Source of the DNA: Clostridiales bacterium | Lineage (GTDB): Bacteria > Bacillota > Clostridia > Lachnospirales > CAG-274 | Length of the DNA: 29,106 nucleotides | Assembly (NCBI GenBank): GCA_021203425.1 | Contig: JAJQBF010000226.1 | Coordinates: forward strand, 1-29,106 | Direction: 5' to 3' | In this document: piece after piece, positions 17,648-26,550 of the stretch | Numbering within the stretch: position 1 is the stretch's first letter | Layout of the letters: each line of letters begins with the position of its first letter | Translations under genes and position numbers: made by a program | The notes under the pieces: generated by a model | The model's input: the letters and a program-made list of their open reading frames with translations, nothing else | What the model was told of the DNA's origin: nothing | Database searches by the model: none

Positions 17648-18718
17648 TTACAGAATCACATTGTAGCCCATTTCAGAAAGAGCCTCTCCTGCCTTTTTAA
17701 GGGCGCTGTCATTTTCAAGGCTTATTCTCATAACACCGTCGGAGTAGTCTCTGTTATTTATAATACCTATATTTTTAATATTTATACCCCTGTTGCCTAA
17801 AATTACGGCAACCTCGGCAATGGCGCCCGGTCTGTCCTTTATATCCAGCTTAAGGGTATAGCTCTTGCAGACTCCTCTGCCTCGGCCTGTTTCAAAGCTG
17901 TCTCTGTATTCCTTGGCATTTCCGAAAAGCCTTGCCACTTCACTGCTGTCACAGACTTCTATAGCGTTTTCAAGAGCCAGAACAGATTCTCTGAAGGCTG
18001 ATAAAACCTTTAAAATTTCGTCTCTGTTTTCTGAGCATATACCGCTCCACATTTCGGCGCCCGAAGAAGCAATTCTTGTTATATCTTTAAAACCACCGGC
18101 AGCCAGTGTATGCATATAGCCGTCATCGTCGAGACTTTCAACCATATTTACAAGGGCAACAGCAATAACATGGGGTACATGGCTTACAGCAGCCACTACG
18201 TGGTCATGTTTATAAGGGTCTAAAACAATGGGTATTGCCCCTATCCCCCTTACAAGTTCAATATATGCATCAACAAGGCTGTTTTCAACGTTTTTTGAAG
18301 GTGTAAGTATATAGCATACAAATCCTCTTTTGCGGCTCCGTAGCCTGTTTTTTCGGAGCCTGCCATAGGGTGGGCTCCTATATAATTTATTCCTTCAATT
18401 TCACTGAGCTTTTTGAAAATCTCGCCCTTTGTGCTGCCGGCATCGGTAATTATACAGTCTTTTTTTTATAATGGGTATTAACTGCTCAACATAATCGCAA
18501 ATTTTTCCTACCGGTGTACATACGAAAATAATATCACATTCACTGAAAACCGACAAATCCGTGACGGAATATTCGGAGAGTATACCCTGTTCATAGGCCT
18601 CTTTAAGGGGCTTTTCACTTCTGCTGTAAGCGGAAATGCTCATATTAAGCCTGTTTTTAAGGGCCAAAGCTATAGAACCGCCGATAAGACCGAAACCCAA
18701 TATTCCTGCTTTTTTCAT
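17648..18718 (-). pseudogene. tyrA: Prephenate dehydrogenase with ACT domain, two frameshifts as written
   Basis: The product makes 4-hydroxyphenylpyruvate from prephenate with NAD(P) in tyrosine synthesis. It starts MKKAGILGFGLIGGSIALALK, a Rossmann nucleotide site. The catalytic block GAHPMAGSEKTGYG and later HDHVVAAVSHVPHVIA are present, and the C-terminus (from about 17850 down) is an ACT domain, LDIKDRPGAIAEVAVILGNRGINIKNI. The frame breaks twice: an A8 run (18460-18467) that should be A7 to give KKDCIITDAGSTKGEIF, and a missing base or short deletion near 18310-18320 between EDLYA and YILTPSKN. The gene begins directly after the aroF stop (TAAATG). A homopolymer error is likely for the first break, less certain for the second, so the gene may be functional. 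Confidence 0.85.
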
Positions 18719-19694
18719 TTACAATATCCTTTCTTCAAGCTGAACAATAGGCTTGATGGCTGCCATAAGGTCGTTAAAATCGCTGAAATTAAGAGCCTGA
18801 GAGCTGTTTGTGGCTGACTTAGCCGGTGAGGGGGTGAACCTCTATAATAAGCCCGTCTGCTCCTGCCGCTGCCGCTGCCTTCGATAAGGGCTTTATATAT
18901 TCCATAACAAAAGCGGAATGGTTGGGGTCAACAACAACAGGCAAATGTGACTTAGACTTTATAACGGGAACAGCGCTTAAATCAAGAGTATTTCTGGTAG
19001 ATGTTTCGTAGGTTCTTATGCCTCTTTCACAAAGTATTACGTTTTCATTTCCGTTTGACATCAAATATTCGGCAGAGACCAAAAGCTCATCTACAGTAGC
19101 CGCAAGTCCCCTGCAAAGTATGACGGGCTTGCCTGCAGAGGCACACTCCTTCAAAATTCCATAATTCTCCATGTTCGCCGAGCCTACAAGCAAAATATCC
19201 GCACACTTCGAGGCTGCCTTAACAAGAGATTCTCTCTTTACCTCAACAACTATTCTTAAGTCGGTCTTTGATCTGACTTCCTTAATCATATCCTCTGTTT
19301 CCGGTGTGTAAACCCCGCATCTCAGCGCTCTGCCCCCTGCCTTTTTAACAGTATCGGCAATTTCAAGCATTTGTGAAACGCTTTCAATAGCACAGGGTCC
19401 GGCAGTAACGGTAAAGTTGTCTATTCCGAATCTTACTCCCCCTGCATTAATAACCGTAGGCTCTGTTCGGAATTTTTTGTTTGCCAGCTTATAGCTTTCC
19501 GTAAGGTAAACAAGCTTGTCAACCCCGGGGAAAAGCCTTGTTGTATCGGGAACCTTCTTCCTGTCTCCGATAATTCCTATAATGGTAATACTTCTTCCGG
19601 TTGAAAGATGTGTACTGAGACCTAAGCCTTCAATGTAGTCCTTAACCATATTTATATTTTCCTGCGTTGCCGTAGGTTTCATAACAATAATCAT
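18719..19694 (-). CDS. aroF: DAHP synthase-like protein (type I-beta), missing PEP-binding elements; one frameshift near the 3' end
   Basis: The N-terminal ~90 residues form the ferredoxin-like regulatory domain of type I-beta DAHP synthases (IIVMKPTATQENINMVKDYIE; FPGVDKLVYLTESYKLANKKF), followed by the TIM barrel. Metal ligands are kept: Cys in AGPCAIES, Asp and His in VVVDPNHS, and Glu in IIEVHP. CERGIRT is also kept. However, LRCGVY runs straight into TPETEDMIKEV, omitting KPRTSPYSFQG; GARN is GSANMEN; LKRG is LCRG. The frame as written ends at IIEVHPLTG; removing one G from G5 (18830-18834) restores SPAKSATNSSQALNFSDFNDL... to a TAA ending at 18719, just before tyrA. A sigma-A-type promoter lies at 19766-19794. 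It is either a diverged paralogue or a dead enzyme. Confidence 0.82.
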
Positions 19695-19765
19695 AATTAA
19701 CTGATCCTTCCGTTATTAGTTTTCGGGCACACTGTATGTATACCCTTGGTTTTGTCACCAAAAAC

Positions 19766-19794
19766 ATTTTAACGCATTAAAGCCCTAATGTCAA
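19766..19794 (-). promoter_or_regulatory. Promoter of aroF-tyrA
   Basis: On the - strand TTGACA (19794-19789), 17 bases, TAAAAT (19771-19766), close to sigma-A consensus. It lies about 72 bases upstream of the aroF start. The short leader shows no long antiterminator or T-box pattern. Confidence 0.8.
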
Positions 19795-19839
19795 CCCAAG
19801 AAACACCTATTTAATAGTTTAGTTAAGAATCCAATCCAG

Positions 19840-21439
19840 TTACTCCGTAAAAATCTGAACCCAATAGGGTATCCCCTGATAATAATAATATCCTATACCT
19901 ATTTTGCCGTAATCAGCGCATAAAATATTTGCTCTGTGACCGGTTGAATTCATCCACGCTGTCATTACTGAAGAGGGCGTCAGCTGTCCGTAGGCTATAT
20001 TTTCACCGCAGTAAGACCATGGTATGTTTAAATAATCGAGCAGCTGTGAAGGTGAACCATATGTAGGCGATTCATGGGCAAAATAACCCTTATCTGTAAA
20101 ATCCTTTGCTTTAAGATATGCCACATAATTAAGCTCACTGTCTATAGTTAAAGCGTCCAGTCCGTTTTCGGCTCTGTTTTCATTTACAATTTCAAGAACA
20201 TTTTCTGAATAAACAGAATCCATTACAATTTCGCTGTTTGTAAAACAGCTCCTTACAGCTATCGCCCTTACGTAGGTTCCCTTTAAAACACTGACTTGAC
20301 CGCAGGAGTTTGAGGAAAGCTTTGTACCGTTTGATACGGAAGGCTCCGAACCATCGGTTGTATAATATATATAACAATTGGGAGTGGTTGTTTTTATTGT
20401 TGCCGTTGAACCCGAGAATGTTATTGTCGGTGTGTTTATAATGGGAATTTTCAGAATAAGCCGTGAAACATTGCTCCACTTTCCGTCATAATAAGCTCTT
20501 GCGTAAATCGTGCCGTAAAAATTCTCAAAAAGCACTGTTTCGCCGTTTTCAACACAGGTATCGGAAGTATTCAGGTTTGAGGTTGTGCTTGAATAGTAAA
20601 TCTTTGCACCGGCTGTCTCACTTGAAAAAGTTACGTTTCTGCCGCCAAAGGTTCCTTCTACCTTAAAAGCCGCCGGAGATACGGGAACATAAACGGAAAC
20701 GGTTTCGCTGTTTGTAAAGCAGCTCCTTACGGCTATTGCCTTAAGAGTTGTTCCGGCTTTTACGGAAATTGTTCCCCCGTTTAAGCCCAAACTCCTTCCC
20801 GTTTCTCTTGTGGGGGTTGTTCCGTCGGTTGTATAGTATATGTAGCTTGAAGGCGTGGAAGATTTAATCACTGCCTTTTCTCCGGATATTGTAATTTCCG
20901 GTTTATTTACCATAGGAATTTTTAAAATAAGTCTTGAAACATTGCTCCAATTTCCGTCATAATAAGCCCTTGCGTAAATTGTGCCATAAAAGTCTTCAAA
21001 AAGCACTGTTCCACCGTTTTCAACACATAAATCTTCGGTTGTAAGTGTTGAAGATGTGCTCGAATAGTAAATTACAGCGCCGGCTGTTTCGCTTGAAAAG
21101 GTTACGTTTCTTCCGCCGAAAACACCGGCAACAGCAAATGAAGGGGGATAAACAGGCTCTGTAAGGCTGCTTTTCTCCGTATCATCATTTCCGGAATATT
21201 CATCATCGGCAAAGTCTGTTTGTTCAGCAAACTCCGTATCCGATTCAATAAATGAATGTTCTTCGGTTTTTTTGTCTTCTGAAAATTCAGCCGGATCTAT
21301 TTCAAGGGCAGAATCCGACAGGGTAGTTTCACTTACAGTTTCACCAAAAACCGTGGTTAAGTTCTCTGCCGAACAGTTTGTTGAAATGCTTGCCGCTGTT
21401 AAAACCAAACATAATACGGCGCTTAAAAATTTTTTTCAT
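19840..21439 (-). CDS. Secreted CAP-domain protein with duplicated chitobiase-like repeats; frameshift in signal peptide
   Basis: The C-terminal ~125 residues form a CAP (SCP/YkwD-like) domain: VNENRAENGLDALTID, FAHESP, GENIAYG, and WMNSTGHRANIL with its His. In front are two ~157-residue units, each with FGGRNVTFSSETAGA and YIYYTTDG elements resembling the chitobiase/hexosaminidase C-terminal (CHB_HEX_C/Fn3-assoc) domains of bacterial surface proteins. An acidic Ser/Thr-rich linker precedes them. The true start is probably ATG 21439, behind GGAGAAG: deleting one A from A7 (21430-21436) gives MKKFLSAVLCLVLTAASIS, a clean signal peptide in frame with the rest. As written, that start is out of frame. 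The protein would be exported and could bind the cell wall. The exact activity is unknown. Confidence 0.8.
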
Positions 21440-21499
21440 AATCTTCTCCTTTTTTTACTTTAAAGCTTATGTGGAAATATCGGCTTTCCGCAGCCTATA

Positions 21500-22513
21500 T
21501 CAATTGTTGTTTAAAGAGTTCTGAAGTTCATAAATTCTGTCCAGTGATATTTGCGTAAGCTTATGAATAATTTCCGGTTTATAATCATTTTTAATCATTT
21601 CTATGGCAACTATTTCTTTCCCTTCATCTCTGCCCTCTGCTCTGCCTTCATCTCTGCCTTCTGCTCTGCCTTCCGCCTTGCCTTCCGCTTTGCCTTCTGC
21701 TTTGCCCTCATCTCTGCCTTCAGCTTTGTATTTCGATTTAAGTTTTTCAATTACATTTTCCATATGAATTTTGTAAATCAATTCTTGATCATATAAATCT
21801 ATCATAATATCGAAAACCTCCTTTTCGTGTTCTTCAAGAAAATCTTTCAGAACATTTTCATTTTTACAGATGTATATTGCTTTCTCTACGGCTTTAGAGG
21901 TTCTGCCGTATTTCAGAGCCTGTGCATCTATTATTTTTGCAAACGAAATATATTGACCGACAATACCTTTTCCGCTTTGTTCGGTAATTAATCTGACTTT
22001 TACATTAATGTCGATATCCTCACCGCCGAAAAATTCTTCTGATAAGGTTATTATATCCTTTTCAATCTTTTTCTTTCCGGTATAAATAACATAAAGCTCC
22101 GGCTTGGGAAGTTTAACAGGTGCTGTACCATATAAATCCACTTTAGCGTCAGTCAAATAATTTTGATATGTACGTGCCAAGTACATAAAAGCCCTTATTA
22201 TTATATTTACCGAAAAAGATGCCTGAGCCTCTATCAGTATAAACAGCCGACCCTTAACCGCAAATCCCAAATCATTTACAATATCATTTATAAGCACAGT
22301 ATTAAGGGTTATTGTTTCCAAATCGTCTTCAGTAGAATCTGTATCCTCCGGGTGAAGAGAATGATATAACTGTAAGAGATATTTCTTCTCTTTAAACATT
22401 CTCGTAAATACGCTGCTCTTTATTTTTCTTTTCATTTTATATCCGTCTGCCGAAATATACAACTCATTATTGTCTGCCGAGACGGACATATAGCTGTCGT
22501 TTTTAACTTCCAT
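21500..22513 (-). CDS. Rpn-family recombination-promoting nuclease / PDDEXK transposase-like
   Basis: This 337-residue protein matches the Rpn/PDDEXK_2 family: TRMFKEKKYLLQLYHSLHPED, then the nuclease core NDLGFAVKGRLFILIEAQASFSVNIIIR, where the D and ExQ residues of the PD-(D/E)XK site are visible, then YLARTYQNYL and LPKPELYVIYTGKKK. The family is linked to DNA cleavage and recombination, and often varies in copy number in gut bacteria. The C-terminus carries nine EG(K/R)(A/D) repeats before VAIEMIKNDYKPEIIHKLTQIS, a typical tail of the family. It starts at ATG 22513 and has its own promoter (22538-22566). It lies alone between operons, as mobile-like genes often do. Confidence 0.85.
   Translation of the reverse strand: MEVKNDSYMSVSADNNELYISADGYKMKRKIKSSVFTRMFKEKKYLLQLYHSLHPEDTDSTEDDLETITLNTVLINDIVNDLGFAVKGRLFILIEAQASFSVNIIIRAFMYLARTYQNYLTDAKVDLYGTAPVKLPKPELYVIYTGKKKIEKDIITLSEEFFGGEDIDINVKVRLITEQSGKGIVGQYISFAKIIDAQALKYGRTSKAVEKAIYICKNENVLKDFLEEHEKEVFDIMIDLYDQELIYKIHMENVIEKLKSKYKAEGRDEGKAEGKAEGKAEGRAEGRDEGRAEGRDEGKEIVAIEMIKNDYKPEIIHKLTQISLDRIYELQNSLNNN
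21617..21721 (-). repeat. 12-base tandem repeats encoding EG(K/R)(A/D)
   Basis: About nine units of a 12-base repeat encode EGRD, EGKA, EGKA, EGKA, EGRA, EGRD, EGRA, EGRD, EGK in the Rpn-like gene. Such arrays change length easily by slippage in multiples of four residues, without loss of frame. Confidence 0.9.
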
Positions 22514-22537
22514 AAAACACCTTTCTCTTCTGCTTTT

Positions 22538-22566
22538 ATTATATTGCAGATAAGTTAAAATATCAA
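22538..22566 (-). promoter_or_regulatory. Promoter of the Rpn-like gene
   Basis: On the - strand TTGATA (22566-22561), 17 bases, TATAAT (22543-22538), about 25 bases upstream of ATG 22513. The -35 box abuts the terminator hairpin of the upstream protease gene. Confidence 0.75.
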
Positions 22567-22601
22567 ATAATATTCAGTTTTTAAGTAAACCGAATATTAT
22601 T
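22566..22601 (-). terminator. Hairpin after the LonB-like gene
   Basis: AATAATATTC (22566-22575 on +) and GAATATTATT (22592-22601) form a perfect stem extended inward by CGGTTT/AAACTG. It lies five bases after the protease stop. The T-run on the - strand is poor (TTGATATTTT), so termination may be partial. Confidence 0.55.
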
Positions 22602-22605
22602 GACA

Positions 22606-24964
22606 TTATTCCTCTTTAAATTTTTCATAATAGCCTTTAAGCTTGTTATAAACCTTTTCGTGAACTTCCGAAGACTTTTTGCCCGTTAAAATTTCTATGC
22701 CGTCGTCTACGCTGTCTATAGCATAAAGCTTGAATGTACCTTCTTTTATTGCGCCGAGAACCTCGTCGTTTAAAACAAGTTCCTTTACATTCTGTTTGGG
22801 AATCATTACCCCCTGACAGTCTGTCAAGCCTTTTCTTTTACAGGTGTCATAAAATCCTTCGGTCTTATGGGTAACTCCCCCTATGGGCTGAATTTCCCCA
22901 AACTGGTTTACACTGCCTGTAACGGCAATATCCTGTCTTAAGGGCAGTTCCGAAAGACCGGAAAGTATGGCATAGATTTCCGTTGATGATGCGGAGTCTC
23001 CGTCTACACCGCCGTAATTCTGTTCAAAGCAAAGGCGGCAGGAAAATGACAAAGGAAAGTCTCTTGCATATTTATTTCCCAAATATCCGCTTATGACGTT
23101 TACGCCCTTTGTATGAATTTCTCCCGAAAGCTCGCTTTCCTTTTCTATGTTTACGTTTACAATCCCCGCCTTGCCCATATAAGTTGTGGCGGTTATACGT
23201 GAGGGCTTACCGAAGGTACAGCCATAAGCCTCTATTACAGAAAGACCGTTTACCTGACCAACCTTTGAGCCTGTTACATCAATAAGCATATCCCCCTCGG
23301 CATACATTTCGCTTAGCTTATCTTCATATATTGAAATTCTTCTGTAACCGCTTTTAATTGCTTTTACAATATGGTCTTTTTCTATTGTGTCTTTTCCCTC
23401 TTTAGAGGCAATAAAATCCGCTTCTATTATTACATCGTTTATACTTGAGAAAACAGCCGTCAGCTTATCTCTTCTTCCGCTTATACGTCTGGAAAGCTTT
23501 ACGATTTCGTTCACTGCCCCTATGTTGAGAGTTTTTGTTTCGTTTCTTTCGTGGAAAGATTTTATATAGCCCAAAAGATTTGAAAGATTGTCTTTGTTTC
23601 CGTCCATTTCATAATCGAAAAAGGATGCTATTTTAAACAGCTTTTCAGTATCATCATCAACCTCTCTCATAAGCTCATAATAATAGCCGGAACAAACAAT
23701 TATAATTTTGCCGTTATATTTAACCGGCTCCGGCTTAAGTGTCGAAATAGATACAGCGGAAAACTGATAATCCTTTAAAGGCTCGATTGTAATTTCTCCG
23801 GTTCTCAAAACCTTTTTAACCGTTTCCCAGCTGCATGGAGAGGAAAGTATATCCGTAAGCTGAAGTATAAGATAGCCTCCGTTTGCCTTATGAAAAAGCC
23901 CAGGAACTATTTTCATATAGTCTGTAGTGTAGTTTCCGAATTCGTTGTCAAATTCAACCTCTCCTACAAGTCCGGCATAGGTGGGGTTATAGCTAACCAC
24001 AACCGGCGCCCCTTTAAGCTCTGAATTATCAACAAGAAGATTGACGTTATATCTCTGTACAATCTCATCTGTGTTTTTCTTTGCGGCAAAAGGCATAATA
24101 GCCGCCATAAAATCTTCCTGCTCATCATTTTCGTTTTCCGTAAAGAACTCAAGGTTTGAAAGTATATCCTCCTTGAGATTTGTAAGATAGTCGGAAACTT
24201 TTTCATCTTTACAATATTTTTCCTGTAAAGGAGAAAAGAAACGACCTATTGTGAAAAGCCCCACATTATAGTCAATATCGTAAATCTCTTTTTTAATTTC
24301 ACTTTCCGCCGCCTTTACGTCCTTTATAAAGCCGTCGGCAGACTCCGTTATAATGTCGGATTTTCTGTTGAAGTTTTCCCTTTCTTCTTTCGTAAGGTTT
24401 TCATATTCTTCGTCGGTAATGGCTTTTCCGTCTACAAGGGGAGTAAAAGTAAGTCCGCCTCCGGCATTTTTCACCGAAAAGCCTTCTTCCCTTGCTTTGT
24501 CGCTTATGAGCTTTACCGCTTCGTCTCTTTTTGTTTGAATTTCCTTTAAAAGAACCTCTTTTTCGTTTTCATACTGTTCTGTTGTATATGCTTTCGGAAT
24601 TTCAACAGTAAGCGTATGAACAAGCTCCGAAATTTCGTTTTTAAAAATCCCGCCTTCTCCGGAAGGAAATTCAAGCATTACGGGCTTTTTGGGATTTTTT
24701 AAAGTTATACACACAGCAAATATCCGGCGGAACAGGCTCTGACGCAGCAATTTTTTCCGCTAACTTTTTTGCAAAGGCTGTTCTGTCGCAGCCGTGACTG
24801 CCTACTGCAAGTATGTTATATTCCTTTTTCTTTATTCCCAAACCTGTTTCTATAGCCTCACAGGCTCTTTCCTGACCTATCGCCCCTGAGGTATAGTCTT
24901 CTGCCTGAAGTTCTGTAATATCTATATCATATACAAGTTCTTCATATTTTAATTCTTTTACCAT
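22606..24964 (-). CDS. LonB-like ATP-dependent protease (AAA_32 plus Lon S16), one frameshift
   Basis: Restored, the protein is about 785 residues. The N-terminus has AIGQERACEAIETGL and GSHGCDRTAFAKKL, the degenerate Walker A usual for this AAA_32 family, which has Arg rather than Lys. Next come a long coiled insert and ANGGYLILQLTDILS around the Walker B region. The C-terminal S16 protease domain has Ser in GGVDGDSASSTE and Lys in GGVTHKTEGF, the Ser-Lys dyad. The frame breaks at A6 (24695-24700), where A5 restores YNFKNPKKPVMLEFPSGEGG; as written, the N-terminal ~95 residues are cut off. It likely degrades damaged or regulatory proteins in the cytoplasm. It follows tsaB-rimI by 28 bases. 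The start at 24964 is ATG. Confidence 0.85.
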
Positions 24965-24992
24965 AGGTTTTCACCCATTACCGTTTATTTTA

Positions 24993-26128
24993 TTATAAGT
25001 TTTTCCACATAATTATTGCATTTTCTTTGGTATCGCTGTAATATTCGGGTCTTATGCCTTCCTGTTTAAAGCCAATGCTTTCATACAGATTAAGAGCTTT
25101 TTTATTTCCAGCTCTAACTTCTAAGGTTATGCCTATCATTTTTTTTCCTTTGCCAGCTTAACAACCTCGTTCATAAGACGTCTGCCATAGCCCTTACCCT
25201 GTTCTCCGGGGGTTATTGCTATATTTGTAATATACCCCTCGTTTATAACGTGCCACATACCGCCGTAGCCTATGGTTTTTCCTTCTTTTTCGCAGATAAT
25301 GTAATATGTAAGCCCGTTTTTGTAGTCATCTTCAATCATTTTCTTTGACCAGGGTATCGCAAAACATTTTTGTTCTATTTCAGCTATGCTGTCGATATCC
25401 TCCGGTGTCATAAGACGGAAGGAAATGTCACTTTTCCTAGCCTCAAGTTCTTTTTCAGCCTGTGACTTTCTTAAGTACATAAGCTCTGCCTCTTTTGCCG
25501 GCTGTGCTTTTCCTTCTTTTGCAGCAGTTAATGCCAAAACGCCCAAACAGCCTGCCCTTTGAATTGTCTGAAAAATATTTCCTATTCTGAAACCTGCTCT
25601 CATAATATCACCTTCATAAGGATAAACCCCGTCTCCGACAAAAACTGCTTTTTCTCCGGTTTCCTTTGCCAGTTCCAAAACCTTTTCTATTTCTTCTGCT
25701 CCGTAGCTGCAAAGCCTTTTTAAGCCCCCATCTTCCTGTTTATACATACTGTAATAAACCTGACCCCGCCTTGCGTCCATAACGGGCACTATAAGCTCCC
25801 CTCTTCCTTCAATTCCTTCAAGCCCCTCAGCAAGTACATCAAGTGTGGGAACTGTTATAAGGGGTTTGTCAAGAGCCGCACACAACCCCTTAGCCGCCGC
25901 CATTCCTATTCGAAGACCCGTAAATGAACCGGGACCTGATGTAACGGCAATAAAGTCTATATCACTCTTGTCAAATTCCAAAGCATTAAGCATATTTTCA
26001 AGCAAAGGCATAAGAGTACGGGAGTGAGTCATTTTATGGTTTATAAAAAATTCGCCCATAACTCGTTCTTCACTTACAAGGGCTGCGCTTGCCGCAAGTC
26101 CGCTTGAATCCAAAGCCAATATATTCAT
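24993..26128 (-). CDS. tsaB-rimI: TsaB-RimI fusion (tRNA t6A factor / ribosomal protein acetyltransferase), one frameshift
   Basis: Residues ~1-235 are TsaB, partner of TsaD and TsaE in making the t6A37 tRNA base: MNILALDSSGLAASAALV, VTSGPGSFTGLRIGMAAAKGL and VVPVMDARRGQVYY-type blocks are present. From ~235 (SFRLMTPEDIDSIAEIEQKCF) it continues as a RimI-like GNAT acetyltransferase, with the acetyl-CoA loop TPGEQGKGYGRRLM. As written it stops after AKEKK; one more A in A8 (25139-25146) restores MIGITLEVRAGNKKALNLYESIGF and runs to a TAA at 24993-24995, the normal end of RimI. The ATG overlaps the tsaE stop (ATGA). TsaB-RimI fusions are known in some Firmicutes. Confidence 0.88.
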
Positions 26129-26550
26129 CTTTCTTCTTCAATCCTCCTATAATTATCGTCTTTTTCCAAATCCTTTAAAATCTTTATCCAAACGGCTCCC
26201 TTTGGTATGGCATCTTTGACGATACCCGCCCATTCTATAATACATACACCGTCACCGAAGAAATATTCGTCTGCCCCTATGTCATAAAGCTCGTCTTCGT
26301 CCTGAAGACGGTATACATCAAAGTGATAAAGACTGAGCCGTCCCTCATATTCGTTTACTATTGTAAATGTGGGGCTTGTTATATGGTCTGTAATTCCCAA
26401 GCCCCTTGCAAAGCCCTTTGTAAAGCAGGTCTTTCCGGCTCCCAAATCTCCGTTTATACAATAAATTTCTCCGGCTTTGGCATTCTTCCCGAATTCAAAG
26501 CCTATTTTTTCCGTTTCCTCTCCGCTGTGTGTTTCATAAACTGTTTTCAT
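26125..26550 (-). CDS. tsaE: tRNA t6A biosynthesis ATPase TsaE
   Basis: This 141-residue protein has the P-loop GDLGAGKTCFTKG (~35-47), SPTFTIVNEYEGR, and the HFDVYRLQDEDELYDIGADEYF and CIIEWAG segments typical of TsaE, the ATPase of the threonylcarbamoyladenosine complex with TsaB and TsaD. It starts at ATG 26550, overlapping the stop of the SGNH-like gene, and its stop overlaps the tsaB start, so the three are co-translated. tsaD is not in the window. Length and motifs are normal and the gene looks intact. Confidence 0.92.
   Translation of the reverse strand: MKTVYETHSGEETEKIGFEFGKNAKAGEIYCINGDLGAGKTCFTKGFARGLGITDHITSPTFTIVNEYEGRLSLYHFDVYRLQDEDELYDIGADEYFFGDGVCIIEWAGIVKDAIPKGAVWIKILKDLEKDDNYRRIEEER

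Noticed and set aside
17354..17700. Forward open frames over ssrA and the tyrA end
   Set aside because: They lie antisense to tmRNA and tyrA and show no family resemblance.
20192..20666. Short open frames on both strands inside the CAP gene
   Set aside because: They are shadow frames of the repeated CAP protein sequence.
21617..21721. Possible CRISPR-like array
   Set aside because: The 12-base units have no spacers and are in-frame codons of the Rpn-like protein.
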